From contig FR896052.1 in NCBI GenBank assembly GCA_000435475.1, positions 1 through 28,678 of the forward strand: a stretch of 28,678 bases of DNA, read 5' to 3'. Within the stretch, counting starts at the first letter, position 1. Every line of letters starts with the position of its first letter. Positions 8,066 through 16,660 of this stretch are shown here, piece by piece. Both the position numbers and the translations under genes were made by a program. The stretch is from Cryptobacterium sp. CAG:338. Its GTDB lineage: Bacteria; Actinomycetota; Coriobacteriia; Coriobacteriales; Eggerthellaceae. Under the pieces are notes generated by a model. It did not search any database, was not told the DNA's origin, and saw only the letters and a program-made list of their open reading frames with translations.

Positions 8066-9136
8066 GTGGCGTATAATAAAGTTTTAGTTTGGGGCTTTTC
8101 TAATAATAGAGCCGGAACAGAGACGGTCATCTACAACTATGCAAAGAGTCTGCCAAATGTTGCTTTTGATTTTCTGTGCTACAACGACCCTTTAAATTAT
8201 TCTGATTTATTTACTCCCGATACTAATAATCGATATTTTGTTATTCCGATTAAAATCAAACATCCTCTCGCGTATACTTGTGCTCTCAAAAAATTTATGA
8301 AGGAGCATGGTCGAGAGTATTCAGTGCTGTGGTGTAACATTAATGATGTTTCTAATATCGATGTTCTTAAATATGCTAAAAAGTATGGAATTAAGAGAAG
8401 AATAACGCATATCCATACTTCTCAGATGGCAAATGTTTTTATTACAAAGGTATTTTCTCGTCTTAACTATAAAAAGTGTTTAAATTTGGCAACTGATCGA
8501 TGGGCCTGCTCGGAAAGTGCGGGACATTTTTTGTATGGAGATTTGCCGTTCCGAGTGATACCTAATGCTATTGATGCAAAGCGACGATGTTTTGATCAAA
8601 ATAAAAGAGAGGCAATTAGGAAACAATGGAATATACAAAATGAGTTTGTGGTTGGGACTGTTGGCCGTCTTGCTGACCCTAAGAATCAAGAATTTTTAAT
8701 TCGACTTCTTCCTCGGTTGCTTGCTTATAATCCTTCAACTGTAATTATGCTAGTAGGGGATGGCTTATTTAAGGAAAAGCTTAGCGACTTAGCGAGAAGT
8801 TTAAATGTAGGAGGTCGTGTTATTTTTGCTGGATCTCAGACTGATATTCAAGCATATCTATCCTCCTTTGACGTATTTGCTTTTCCGTCTTTGTATGAAG
8901 GCTTGAGCCTTTCTCTTTTAGAGGCTCAATTTAATGGGCTTCCCTGTATCATCTCTGAGGGGGTTGGTGAGGAGTCTGTTATTTCGTTAAATACAAAAAC
9001 AATTGCACTAGATGATATATCTGGATGGGTTGACTCATTATTGCATGGAGCTCGAAAAAATGATGCTCTAATAAAAGAAAAGGCAGTGTTGTACGATTTA
9101 GCCAATATAGGAGCTATTGCTTCTTCTATGTTTTGA
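8066..9136 (+). CDS. family 4 glycosyltransferase
   Basis: A 356-residue GT-B enzyme. It starts with GTG at 8066, behind TAGGAG (8055-8060), giving MAYNKVLVWGFSNNRAGTET, where the GTE glycine-rich turn is typical of the acceptor domain. The donor domain begins near residue 195 (VVGTVGRLADPKNQEFLI), followed by IMLVGDGLFKEKL, VIFAGSQTDIQAYL and the EX7E motif EGLSLSLLE, which retaining GT4 enzymes use to bind the nucleotide sugar. The C-terminus is a little short compared with many GT4 proteins (ends NIGAIASSMF). It is convergent with the next gene, with a hairpin between them. The substrate is unknown, but the context is cell-surface polysaccharide. Confidence 0.85.
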   Translation: MAYNKVLVWGFSNNRAGTETVIYNYAKSLPNVAFDFLCYNDPLNYSDLFTPDTNNRYFVIPIKIKHPLAYTCALKKFMKEHGREYSVLWCNINDVSNIDVLKYAKKYGIKRRITHIHTSQMANVFITKVFSRLNYKKCLNLATDRWACSESAGHFLYGDLPFRVIPNAIDAKRRCFDQNKREAIRKQWNIQNEFVVGTVGRLADPKNQEFLIRLLPRLLAYNPSTVIMLVGDGLFKEKLSDLARSLNVGGRVIFAGSQTDIQAYLSSFDVFAFPSLYEGLSLSLLEAQFNGLPCIISEGVGEESVISLNTKTIALDDISGWVDSLLHGARKNDALIKEKAVLYDLANIGAIASSMF

Positions 9137-9146
9137 TTCTTTAGTT

Positions 9147-9166
9147 GAAGATAGTATGTTATCTTC
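9147..9166 (+). terminator. hairpin terminator between convergent GT4 genes
   Basis: GAAGATA (9147-9153) and TATCTTC (9160-9166) form a perfect 7-bp stem with a 6-nt loop, and a T5 run follows at about 9172-9176. It overlaps the stop codon of the minus-strand gene. The location right after the plus-strand GT4 fits an intrinsic terminator, although the gap before the T-run is longer than ideal. Confidence 0.45.
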
Positions 9167-10292
9167 CATATGTTTTTCTTAAAATATATTGCCAGCGTTT
9201 TTTGTTTTGCTTCATTGAAAATCTGTTAGTAAAATCTTCATGTGCATTTTTTCGCATTTTTTCTTGTAAGGTCTTATCAAGAAATAACTGAACTGCTTTT
9301 TTTGAAAAATCATTAGTATCTGTAGCAATAAATCCTGTTTCTTCATCTTTAACTATTTCAAAAACTGCATCACCCCATTGAGTTGTAACCACGGGCGTTG
9401 CATTTGCCATTGATTCTGCTAAAACAAGTCCAAAGCCTTCAAACTTTGATGTTAGCCATGTCTGCTCGTATAGAGAATAGACTGATTTATCTTTTGTGAA
9501 TCCTTTTAAATGCACATAATCGGTCATGTTGTTTGTTTCTATCTGATTTTTTAGTGTTTCTAGAAGGGACCCAGTACCATATATATCTAGATGGAAATCA
9601 TTGATTTGTTTATGAACTTCTTTTGCGCACTCCAGAAGCATAGAAGGGTTTTTTTGGGGTTCAAGTCGTCCAACAAAAACCGCTGAATGGTTATGGGGTC
9701 TATTTAGATCAGGAGTTTGAATTAATGAGCCATCGAAACCGTTGTAAATGTAATCGGCGTTAAAACGGGAAGCCCCTTTTGCTGCGTCAGTCTTGTTCCG
9801 AAAAAGGACGAGATATGGTGAAGGAATGAGCATTCCTTGAAGTTTACCTAAGAAGTTGTTACCCCAGAAATATTCAAAGTTGATGTGGATTTCTAGGATG
9901 TATTTTAAGGATCGAGAGAGGAACATGGCTGCTGCAGGGCATGATGCAATTACAATTTGCCCCTGTAATATTTTTTTTGTTTTGTGCTTGGCTATCGGAA
10001 TGTAGAGGAAAAAAAATAAAGCACTAAATAGAGCTTTCAAAAACAGCAAGAGTTTTCCGCTGCGTAGATAGGTCAAAGCTTTATAAAACCTATTGTCGAT
10101 ATTATAGTTACTAAGGTTAATTTTAGTGAGACTGTCAAATTCTTTAATATTATTAATGCCATTATTAAAAACGCTCAGAAGAACAATGTTGTAATCGTTT
10201 TTGAATTCTTCAACAAAGCGTGCGTAAGTAGCGACAAGTCCGCCGTCTTCGATTTTCGGAGTCTTGTCAAAGATGATATAAATTGTATCCAT
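9159..10292 (-). CDS. family 4 glycosyltransferase
   Basis: A 377-residue GT-B enzyme. The N-terminal acceptor half includes a hydrophobic stretch around residues 80-98 (LLLFLKALFSALFFFLYIPI), probably a membrane-docking helix, as in lipid-linked-oligosaccharide transferases. The C-terminal GT4 domain starts with AVFVGRLEPQKNPSMLLECA, continues with LDIYGTGSLLETLKNQI and YVHLKGFTKDK, and carries the EX7E motif EGFGLVLAE with ANATPVVTTQWGDAVFEIV after it. The ATG has AGGAA about 6 nt upstream. It lies 16 nt downstream of the minus-strand GT2, so the two probably form a small operon. The catalytic call is firm; sugar and linkage are unknown. Confidence 0.87.
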   Translation of the reverse strand: MDTIYIIFDKTPKIEDGGLVATYARFVEEFKNDYNIVLLSVFNNGINNIKEFDSLTKINLSNYNIDNRFYKALTYLRSGKLLLFLKALFSALFFFLYIPIAKHKTKKILQGQIVIASCPAAAMFLSRSLKYILEIHINFEYFWGNNFLGKLQGMLIPSPYLVLFRNKTDAAKGASRFNADYIYNGFDGSLIQTPDLNRPHNHSAVFVGRLEPQKNPSMLLECAKEVHKQINDFHLDIYGTGSLLETLKNQIETNNMTDYVHLKGFTKDKSVYSLYEQTWLTSKFEGFGLVLAESMANATPVVTTQWGDAVFEIVKDEETGFIATDTNDFSKKAVQLFLDKTLQEKMRKNAHEDFTNRFSMKQNKKRWQYILRKTYGR

Positions 10293-10308
10293 TAGTATTC
10301 CTTCGTGA

Positions 10309-11352
10309 TTACCATTTCTTCACAAAACCAAATCGTTTATTCAGCCATACATAGAGTTTTAATAATAGGGGGAGTATATGCGAAGAGTAACAAAGATAGG
10401 CAATCTTAGGTAATTTCATAAACCTTATATGTCGAAGAACATACGACAGTCTCAAAAATGGATTGTTTTGATGGAGAGGAAAGTGCTTGTTTAGTATGGA
10501 TCGAATAGAGCTTAAGTATGTATGTGAATCCTCTGATTCCAACAATAATGGAATAGAGATACCAAGATGGATGAAGGCAGCTAAATCATATATGGCTACA
10601 TACCTTGAAAAACTGTGAGAAAGATCATTTCGTAACTCAATCCATGAATCGATAATGCTCAGGGCATCTTTTAATGAGATATGAGTCATTGCAGTGCTGA
10701 AGTCTGTCTGATAGTGGTAAAGCGGAGTGGTAACAAAATCAATACTTGAGACATTTGGGTATATTGATAGGAGGAATAGAGCATCTTCGGTAATTTTGGG
10801 TGAAGTTTTAATTTGCAGATATTGCATAGCTACTCTTCTACGGATAAGTTTATTCCAAACTGCCGTGTTGATAGAGGCTAGCCAACCGGAGTTTTCGTCA
10901 ATATGATGTACTAAGCCTGTTTCATGCGCCATTTCTGTAGAAAAAGTATTTCCAGCTGATTCTCTCCAATACGCGCAAATTACTAGATCAGTTTTATTCT
11001 TTATGGCTTGTGAATACATTTTATTATACATGTTTGGTTCAGGAAGATCGTCTGCGTCACAGAAACCAATATATCGTCCATTTGCGTGCTTAAGGCCATT
11101 GATTCGTGCAAAATAAACACCTTGATTTTCTTGATTGATTAGTTTTAATGGTATGGAGGTTTTTTTCGCCAGTTCCGCAACTATCGTGGGAGAGTTATCT
11201 GTACTTCCATCGTTGACACAAATTATTTCAATAGAAGGCAAAGTTTGATTTATTAAAGCGATTAAAGTTGCTTTAATTGTGCTACTTGCATTGTAAAAAG
11301 GGACTATGACGCTGACATCATAGTGCTCTGTTTGATGATTTGGGTTTTTCAT
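10309..11352 (-). CDS. family 2 glycosyltransferase
   Basis: A 347-residue GT-A enzyme. The GT2 domain begins with YDVSVIVPFYNASSTIKATL, then EIICVNDGSTDNSPTIVAEL, ENQGVYFARINGLKHANG and GFCDADDLPEPNMYNK, with the D-A-D-D metal site. TEDALFLLSIYPN corresponds to the catalytic acidic segment. The C-terminal third is basic with a hydrophobic helix (LPLLLKLYVWLNKRFG), probably membrane-associated. The frame extends four codons further to a TTG at 11364, but the ATG at 11352 has a GGA about 8 nt upstream and is chosen. It is the first gene of the two-gene minus-strand unit and is divergent from the polyprenyl-phosphate GT2 at 11416. Confidence 0.85.
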   Translation of the reverse strand: MKNPNHQTEHYDVSVIVPFYNASSTIKATLIALINQTLPSIEIICVNDGSTDNSPTIVAELAKKTSIPLKLINQENQGVYFARINGLKHANGRYIGFCDADDLPEPNMYNKMYSQAIKNKTDLVICAYWRESAGNTFSTEMAHETGLVHHIDENSGWLASINTAVWNKLIRRRVAMQYLQIKTSPKITEDALFLLSIYPNVSSIDFVTTPLYHYQTDFSTAMTHISLKDALSIIDSWIELRNDLSHSFSRYVAIYDLAAFIHLGISIPLLLESEDSHTYLSSIRSILNKHFPLHQNNPFLRLSYVLRHIRFMKLPKIAYLCYSSHILPLLLKLYVWLNKRFGFVKKW

Positions 11353-11415
11353 AAGGTAATCCAACTTTACTTATATAATATTATTATTCACATTCAATAT
11401 TAACGGGAAGTCGAT

Positions 11416-12105
11416 TTGAAAACATTACTTATCATACCAGCCTACAACGAAGAAGAGTCTTTAAAGGCTACCATCGATTCTCTTTCTGGCCTCGATGTGG
11501 ACATTATTATCGTAAATGATGGGTCAAAAGATTCAACTGTTCAGGTTTGTCGTGAAAACTGTTATCCATTTTTGGATCTTTCTACCAATTTAGGTCTTGC
11601 AGGTGCATTTCAAGCAGGTATGAAATACGCATATCGTCATAATTATGATTGCGCCATTCAATTCGATGCTGATGGGCAACATCTTCCAGAATATATTGAG
11701 CCGCTTATTGAAGCGATTAAAGAGAACGATATCGCTATTGGTTCACGTTTTGTAAATGAAAAAAAACCAAGATCAATGCGAATGCTTGGCAGCAACCTGA
11801 TTTCTGTTGCAATCAGGTTGACGACGGGCGAGAAATTAACTGATCCAACATCGGGCATGCGTGCTTTTAACAAGCGAATGATTAAACAATTGGCACTTGG
11901 ATTAAATTTTGGTCCTGAACCAGATACGGTTTCTTACTTAATTAAGCGTGCAGATGCTAAAGTCGTGGAGGTTCCAGTTAAGATGGCCGAGCGGTTTGCT
12001 GGCGAAAGCTATTTAAATCCATGGACATCTGTGATGTACATGCTTCGTATGACGATATCTATTTTATTTATTCAGCTTATTAGAAAACGTATTGGGGGTT
12101 GCTAG
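11416..12105 (+). CDS. polyprenyl-phosphate-type family 2 glycosyltransferase (DPM1-like)
   Basis: A 229-residue GT2 with the DPM1/UppS-like pattern: LLIIPAYNEEESLKATIDSL, DIIIVNDGSKDSTVQVC, NLGLAGAFQAGMKYAY, IQFDADGQHLPEYIEPLIEA, IGSRFVN and DPTSGMRAFNKRMI. Such enzymes often charge a polyprenyl phosphate or transfer directly onto lipid-linked glycans. The start is TTG at 11416, preceded by CGGGAAG; no closer ATG fits the conserved N-terminus. The C-terminus ends in a hydrophobic/basic stretch (ISILFIQLIRKRIGG) without full membrane helices, and the next gene supplies a small membrane protein. This GT2 plus DUF2304 pairing recurs in many bacteria, suggesting the two act as a complex (inference). 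Confidence 0.85.
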   Translation: MKTLLIIPAYNEEESLKATIDSLSGLDVDIIIVNDGSKDSTVQVCRENCYPFLDLSTNLGLAGAFQAGMKYAYRHNYDCAIQFDADGQHLPEYIEPLIEAIKENDIAIGSRFVNEKKPRSMRMLGSNLISVAIRLTTGEKLTDPTSGMRAFNKRMIKQLALGLNFGPEPDTVSYLIKRADAKVVEVPVKMAERFAGESYLNPWTSVMYMLRMTISILFIQLIRKRIGGC

Positions 12106-12107
12106 TA

Positions 12108-12488
12108 ATGACAATTGAATTGCGTATAACCCTTATTATTGTTTCTCTTCTGACGTTGATTTTCATTGCTAGGAAAATTCGTAGCTCTAAAGTGAAGTTG
12201 GAAGACTCAATTTTTTGGATTTGTTTTGCTGGTCTAATATTTATTTTCAGTTTATTTCCTCAGATATTTTATGCATTGTCTAATTTGGCGGGTACATATG
12301 CACCGGTGAATTTTGTTTTCCTTTTCTTTATTTTCATCCTGCTTGTGCAAAGCTTTAATTTAAGTATGCGTATTTCACAGGCTGATACAAGGATTAAAGA
12401 ACTTACTCAACAGTTGGCAATTGAAAAATTTGAACGATATCAGAATGATAAAAAGGACTCTTCTGAAAAAGAAGAGTTTTGCAGTTGA
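12108..12488 (+). CDS. DUF2304 membrane protein
   Basis: A 126-residue protein with three predicted membrane segments, at about residues 4-20 (TLIIVSLLTLIFIARKI), 33-55 (SIFWICFAGLIFIFSLFP) and 66-86 (VNFVFLFFIFILLVQSFNLS), then a charged coiled-coil tail (ADTRIKELTQQLAIEKFERY). Length, topology and position right after a polyprenyl-type GT2 match the DUF2304 family. The ATG at 12108 lies 2 nt after the upstream stop, with a GGGGG about 9 nt before it; a TTG at 12099 is a weaker alternative. The likely role is a membrane anchor or flippase-like partner for the upstream GT2, which is inference from recurrent pairing. Confidence 0.75.
   Translation: MTIELRITLIIVSLLTLIFIARKIRSSKVKLEDSIFWICFAGLIFIFSLFPQIFYALSNLAGTYAPVNFVFLFFIFILLVQSFNLSMRISQADTRIKELTQQLAIEKFERYQNDKKDSSEKEEFCS
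12454..12480 (+). terminator. terminator-like hairpin overlapping the DUF2304 3' end
   Basis: ACTCTTC (12457-12463) pairs with GAAGAGT (12471-12477) over the 7-nt loop TGAAAAA. The stem can extend by G-T and A-T pairs, and T4 falls at 12477-12480. The hairpin lies inside the last codons of the DUF2304 gene. It could terminate or attenuate transcription before rmlB. Confidence 0.4.
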
Positions 12489-12596
12489 TTTTAAAGAAGA
12501 CTTTTCAAATAGCTGCAGTGATCCTTCATCGCTATATGAATTTCTTTCGAGATGATGTTGTTTGAACGCTGCGAGAGTTTGCTTGGTGGGACCGTG

Positions 12597-13568
12597 ATGA
12601 AATTTAGCAACATTATCGTAACTGGTGGCTGTGGCTTTATTGGCTCTAACTTTGTTCATTATGTCGCAAATAATTATCCAGATGTTCATGTGACAGTATT
12701 AGATAAGCTTACCTATGCAGGCAATAAAGATAATATCGCCAGTCTCCCAAGAGATAGAGTAGAGCTTGTTGTAGGGGATATTTGCGACAAGGATTTGCTT
12801 GATAAGCTTGTTCCTGGTCATGACGCTATCGTTCATTATGCTGCTGAATCGCATAACGATAATTCCATTGCGAATCCGGAGCCTTTCTTAAAGACCAACA
12901 TTGAAGGCACTTATTGTTTACTGGAGGTATGTCGTAAGTACGATGTTCGTTATCACCATGTATCAACTGATGAGGTGTATGGTGATCTGGCGCTTGATGA
13001 TCCGAATCGCTTTACTGAAGAAACGCCCTATAATCCATCAAGTCCGTATAGCTCTACTAAAGCCGCATCAGACATGCTTGTGCGTGCATGGACTCGCACC
13101 TACGGATTACGTACCACTATTAGCAATTGCTCCAACAATTATGGTCCGTATCAGCATATAGAGAAGTTCATTCCGAGGCAGATTTCCAACATTCTTTGCG
13201 GCATTAAACCAAAGCTATACGGCGATGGTCTAAACGTTCGCGATTGGATTCACACCGAGGATCATTCCTCTGCGGTATGGACGATTCTGACCAAAGGCAA
13301 GATTGGTGAGACTTACTTAATCGGTGCTGATGGAGAAAAGAACAATATTGACGTACTTCACGCTATCTTAAAAGCTATGGGTAAAAACGAAGACGATTTC
13401 GATTGGGTGAAAGACCGTCCTGGGCACGACCGTCGCTATGCTATTGATTCGACTAAGCTGCGTACCGAATTAGGTTGGCAGCCTCAGCATACTGACTTTG
13501 CAGAAGGTCTTGCACAAACTATCCAGTGGTATAAAGAAAACGAATCTTGGTGGAGGCCTGCAACATAA
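12597..13568 (+). CDS. rmlB: dTDP-glucose 4,6-dehydratase RmlB
   Basis: RmlB converts dTDP-glucose to dTDP-4-keto-6-deoxyglucose, the second step toward dTDP-rhamnose and other 6-deoxyhexoses. The N-terminus has the Rossmann motif TGGCGFIGSNFVHY and then DKLTYAGN; HYAAESHNDNSI, HVSTDEVYGDL with the catalytic Thr-Asp-Glu, the YSSTK active-site Tyr-Lys, NNYGPYQHIEKFIPR and YGDGLNVRDWIH follow. The sequence closely follows canonical RmlB; 324 residues is normal. The frame opens at 12552, but the ATG at 12597 directly precedes the NAD-binding strand and is preferred. RmlA, RmlC and RmlD are not in the window, so they are probably elsewhere in the genome. The gene follows DUF2304 after 108 nt, possibly with its own promoter. 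Confidence 0.93.
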   Translation: MKFSNIIVTGGCGFIGSNFVHYVANNYPDVHVTVLDKLTYAGNKDNIASLPRDRVELVVGDICDKDLLDKLVPGHDAIVHYAAESHNDNSIANPEPFLKTNIEGTYCLLEVCRKYDVRYHHVSTDEVYGDLALDDPNRFTEETPYNPSSPYSSTKAASDMLVRAWTRTYGLRTTISNCSNNYGPYQHIEKFIPRQISNILCGIKPKLYGDGLNVRDWIHTEDHSSAVWTILTKGKIGETYLIGADGEKNNIDVLHAILKAMGKNEDDFDWVKDRPGHDRRYAIDSTKLRTELGWQPQHTDFAEGLAQTIQWYKENESWWRPAT

Positions 13569-13622
13569 GCAACAGAAGCAAAATATGCAAAGCAAGGTTA
13601 TTAGTCGTACACCGCTAACGAC

Positions 13623-13642
13623 GGATACGCATATACGTATCC
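13623..13642. terminator. hairpin downstream of rmlB
   Basis: GGATACG (13623-13629) and CGTATCC (13636-13642) form a perfect 7-bp stem with a 6-nt loop, 55 nt after the rmlB stop. No immediate T-run follows, so it may be a weak terminator or a processing structure. Confidence 0.3.
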
Positions 13643-13670
13643 TTAAGGACTGTCTAACTTTTATTAACTC

Positions 13671-13700
13671 TTAACAAACCTATAAGCAAACAGGTATCAT
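13671..13700 (+). promoter_or_regulatory. sigma-70-type promoter for the 13739-18739 unit
   Basis: TTAACA (13671-13676) and TATCAT (13695-13700) each match the consensus at 5 of 6 positions, with an 18-nt spacer. A start site near 13707 would leave a leader of about 32 nt with GGAGA ahead of the ATG at 13739. This is the best-looking promoter in the window upstream of a gene run. Confidence 0.5.
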
Positions 13701-13738
13701 TAAAATTTGGCATAATATCAATCAAATCGGAGACCTGT

Positions 13739-14761
13739 ATGACTGCAAAAGAAAAACTGTATAAAGCTTTAAACAAAAATGCATTTTTTTCAGCCTTTTT
13801 TGAAGCGCGCAGAATTCGTCGCCATAGAGATCGCGTAGAACAAGTTCGTTCTTCAAGCTATAATTTTACTGATAGATCAAAAGGTTCAGATAAACTCTGT
13901 ATTATTCTTGCTGGATATAAAGAGCCACTTTGGGATGACGTTTTTTCTCGAATTGAAGCTGCCGCTCCTGGCGATTTAGATATATGCATTATGACAAGCG
14001 GGCTTCAGAACGAAGGATTGAAAAAGGTTGCCGCGGACCATAATTGGTCATACCTCTCTACTGAAATAAATCATCTTTCGCTTATTCAAAATCTTGCTAT
14101 TGAGTTGCATCCGTCTGCAAAATGGATCTTCAAGCTTGATGAAGATATGTTCTTACCAAAAACGTATTTTGAGCCGCTCATAGAAACTTATAACTTAGTG
14201 AAAAACAAAAGCTTCTATGAACCAGCTTTTGTTTCTCCACTTATTAATGTGAGTTGCTATGGCCATATACGTCTATTAGAAAAATGTAACTTACTAGAAG
14301 ATTTTAGAGCTACTGGTTTAACTTCGATGAAAATAACTGATGGAATTCACCACAATAAGGCGGTATTAGAAAATCCAGAGGTTGCCAAATACTTGTGGGG
14401 TGCTACTCAGCCGGTGCTTCGTGATGTGGATGCTTTAACTGAGTGTTTTATGCGTGATCCGCTCGCTTTTACTATATGCGCTACTCGTTACAGTATTGGT
14501 GCGATTTTGTTTACCCGAAAAGCATGGGAAGAGTTTGGGAAGTTCCCCCTAACCTTTGTTGGAAGCGAATATGGACTAGGTGATGATGAGGAACATATTT
14601 GCCATTATGCATGTTTCACAGGTAGGGGAATGGTTGTTAGCGAAAATATAATTGTCGGTCATCTTGGCTATGGTCCACAAACTAAAGATATGGTCGAATA
14701 TTATCTAGAGCATAAAGACCGCTTCGCTTCTCCTTATGCTTGCCTGAAAAAGGAGGGCTAA
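13739..14761 (+). CDS. GT-A-fold glycosyltransferase, putative
   Basis: A 340-residue cytoplasmic protein with a basic N-terminus (FFEARRIRRHRDRVEQVR) and a GT-A-like core. LCIILAGYKEPLWDDVFSRI, DICIMTSGLQNEGLKKVAAD and WSYLSTEINHLSLIQNLAIE lead to WIFKLDEDMFLPKTYFEPL, which contains a D-X-D motif at residues 134-136 in the position where GT-A enzymes bind metal and nucleotide sugar. GSEYGLGDDEEHICHYA supplies later acidic residues that could include the catalytic base. The ATG has GGAGA about 6 nt upstream and follows a good promoter. The stop overlaps the next ATG (TAATG), so it is coupled to the DUF4422 fusion gene. I do not recognise a narrower family; sugar specificity is unknown. Confidence 0.7.
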   Translation: MTAKEKLYKALNKNAFFSAFFEARRIRRHRDRVEQVRSSSYNFTDRSKGSDKLCIILAGYKEPLWDDVFSRIEAAAPGDLDICIMTSGLQNEGLKKVAADHNWSYLSTEINHLSLIQNLAIELHPSAKWIFKLDEDMFLPKTYFEPLIETYNLVKNKSFYEPAFVSPLINVSCYGHIRLLEKCNLLEDFRATGLTSMKITDGIHHNKAVLENPEVAKYLWGATQPVLRDVDALTECFMRDPLAFTICATRYSIGAILFTRKAWEEFGKFPLTFVGSEYGLGDDEEHICHYACFTGRGMVVSENIIVGHLGYGPQTKDMVEYYLEHKDRFASPYACLKKEG

Positions 14762-16656
14762 TGGTAATGGCTGCCGAACAAAATCCCAATATAAAAATTC
14801 TTGTTTCATGTCATAAAGAGGTCCCTTTACCGAAGTCAGATTTATACTTGCCGGTTCAGGTCGGAGCAGCAAATGCTTCAAGCGTAATTCCGGGAATGCA
14901 GCCGGATAACGCAGGAGAAAATATTTCTGACAGAAATTTTTCTTTTTGCGAATTATCTGCTCAATACTGGGCTTGGAAAAATCTAGAAGCGGATTATTAT
15001 GGCCTTTGTCATTACAGGCGCTATTTTTGTTTTGATGGGATTGATCATCCCGCAAATGATCATTTACAAATCGAGGCAGACTCTTTATCGGACTTTTCTA
15101 TTCGTGACTATCAAATAAATAACGAGAGCCTCATAAGAGAAGCTTTGCAAGAATGTGATATTGTTACGCCTCCCTATTGGGATGTCTCCAAAGCGCCTAC
15201 ACCCGCTGGGGTAAAAAACTCTGTTCAAGAGCATATGATTGCCTTCGGTCTCTATACGAAGGAAGATGTTGCGCTCGTTAGATCTATCGTCGAGGAAAAG
15301 CAGCCAGAGTATCTTAGTAACTTTGACAGCTATATGTTCGGTAATAAATATCTAGGATATAGCTGCTATATCATGAACAAGGAATACTTTAATCGGTTTT
15401 GTGAGTTTGAGTTTAGTATTCTTTTGGAATTCGACCGTCGTTTCGATTATTCAAATATCACTTCCACGAGAAAACGTATTGCAGGCTATTTTGGTGAAGT
15501 GCTATACAGCGTGTTTGTCTCAAAGATTATTCAAGAAGGTAAAGCGCGAATAAAGCAAGTACCCCTTGTTTTCTTTTTAGATACCTCGTGTATGAATTTG
15601 CCTTCAGAAGAGTCAGATGACGGCAAAAAGTCAATTCAAATATATTGGCGTTATCGCGATAGATCTGCAAATGCATTTGAGATATGCATCGAGAGTTTAA
15701 TTGAATATCTCGATTCTGGAAAAGAATATGACTTAACGGTTTTGTATGACGCTGAATTCATACTAGACGCATTCAACAATATCCTGCCATCACTTCCTGG
15801 TAATTTACATATAGTCAAAACTCACTGGTCAAATTTTGTTTGCCCTACAGAATTCGCTGATCTCTCATTGAAAAATATGGATATTGTTCAGCCATTGCTT
15901 CTTCCTTGGCTCACAAACAGCGAAGAGCCAATGCTTTGGATTGATGGACTTGTAGTTTTTAATGCGGATCCTGCTCTTTTATTAGAGGAAGAGAAAAAAG
16001 CTTATTCATGCGCAAAAAATGTTTTATTACATCGTGAGCTGAATAAGCCCTTAACAAAAAACTTTCTTGGAGATTACAACCTCACTCCAAAAAATGATCT
16101 TATTTTGGACACTGCAGTAACAGTTATTAATCCTAAACTTGCGAAGCAGAATTATACTTCGGATGAAATATGCGGTGCGGTTAATACGCTGCGCTCTAAA
16201 TATCGTTTAATTGAACCAGAAAAGGAAATTGGCAAGCCGCCGACGCAAAGAAAGAAAACTCCGATTGCGCCTGGATACTTACTTGAAAATCAGGCATTTA
16301 GAGCTCATTTGCTGTTGGAGTTAAACGTTGCAGAGCTTTCTTTTGGTGAAGTTTCTTATGCTGTTGATGCGGTTGATACGGCGGCATGGCTTAATGAAGA
16401 ATGGGCAAATGATTGGATTTCTGAAGAAAACCCAATTGCTGTGTATTTGGAATATGGTAAGCCGCCAATTCTTAACGCAAATCAACGTTTCGGAAATTTA
16501 TACTGGAAACAGGCTAGGAAGTCTGATGTCTATGAAGTTCTTCTTGGAGAGGTGTTAGAGCCTGAAGAGACGGTGTCGCTAAAAACTGCTTTGTTCCCGG
16601 AAGGTTCGAAACGAAAAAAACTAGCAAGAAACTTACTAGGTAGAATCAAGAGGTAA
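14761..16656 (+). CDS. DUF4422 to GT8-like bimodular glycosyltransferase
   Basis: A 631-residue protein with two modules. Residues of about 10-265 match DUF4422, a family common in capsule loci: ILVSCHKEVPLP, FCELSAQYWAWKN and YYGLCHYRRYF are its hallmarks, with SYCYIMNKEYFNRF later. From about 290 a second module resembles a GT8-type GT-A domain: AFEICIESLIEYLDSGKEYD, LTVLYDAEF, LPWL and MLWIDGLVVFNADP at about residues 391-404. In active GT8 enzymes that last stretch carries D-X-D; here the second Asp is replaced by Leu, so catalysis or metal use may be altered. The ATG at 14761 overlaps the upstream stop with AGGAGG 4 nt before it; ATG 14767 is an alternative. No membrane segments are seen; the tail is basic. 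Confidence 0.75.
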   Translation: MVMAAEQNPNIKILVSCHKEVPLPKSDLYLPVQVGAANASSVIPGMQPDNAGENISDRNFSFCELSAQYWAWKNLEADYYGLCHYRRYFCFDGIDHPANDHLQIEADSLSDFSIRDYQINNESLIREALQECDIVTPPYWDVSKAPTPAGVKNSVQEHMIAFGLYTKEDVALVRSIVEEKQPEYLSNFDSYMFGNKYLGYSCYIMNKEYFNRFCEFEFSILLEFDRRFDYSNITSTRKRIAGYFGEVLYSVFVSKIIQEGKARIKQVPLVFFLDTSCMNLPSEESDDGKKSIQIYWRYRDRSANAFEICIESLIEYLDSGKEYDLTVLYDAEFILDAFNNILPSLPGNLHIVKTHWSNFVCPTEFADLSLKNMDIVQPLLLPWLTNSEEPMLWIDGLVVFNADPALLLEEEKKAYSCAKNVLLHRELNKPLTKNFLGDYNLTPKNDLILDTAVTVINPKLAKQNYTSDEICGAVNTLRSKYRLIEPEKEIGKPPTQRKKTPIAPGYLLENQAFRAHLLLELNVAELSFGEVSYAVDAVDTAAWLNEEWANDWISEENPIAVYLEYGKPPILNANQRFGNLYWKQARKSDVYEVLLGEVLEPEETVSLKTALFPEGSKRKKLARNLLGRIKR

Positions 16657-16660
16657 TATC

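Noticed and set aside
12375..12689. 104-codon minus-strand frame across the DUF2304-rmlB gap
   Set aside because: It overlaps the conserved RmlB N-terminus in antisense and has no motif; composition looks like a shadow.
14705..15055. 116-codon minus-strand frame
   Set aside because: Antisense to the DUF4422 hallmark region, which is clearly coding on the plus strand.
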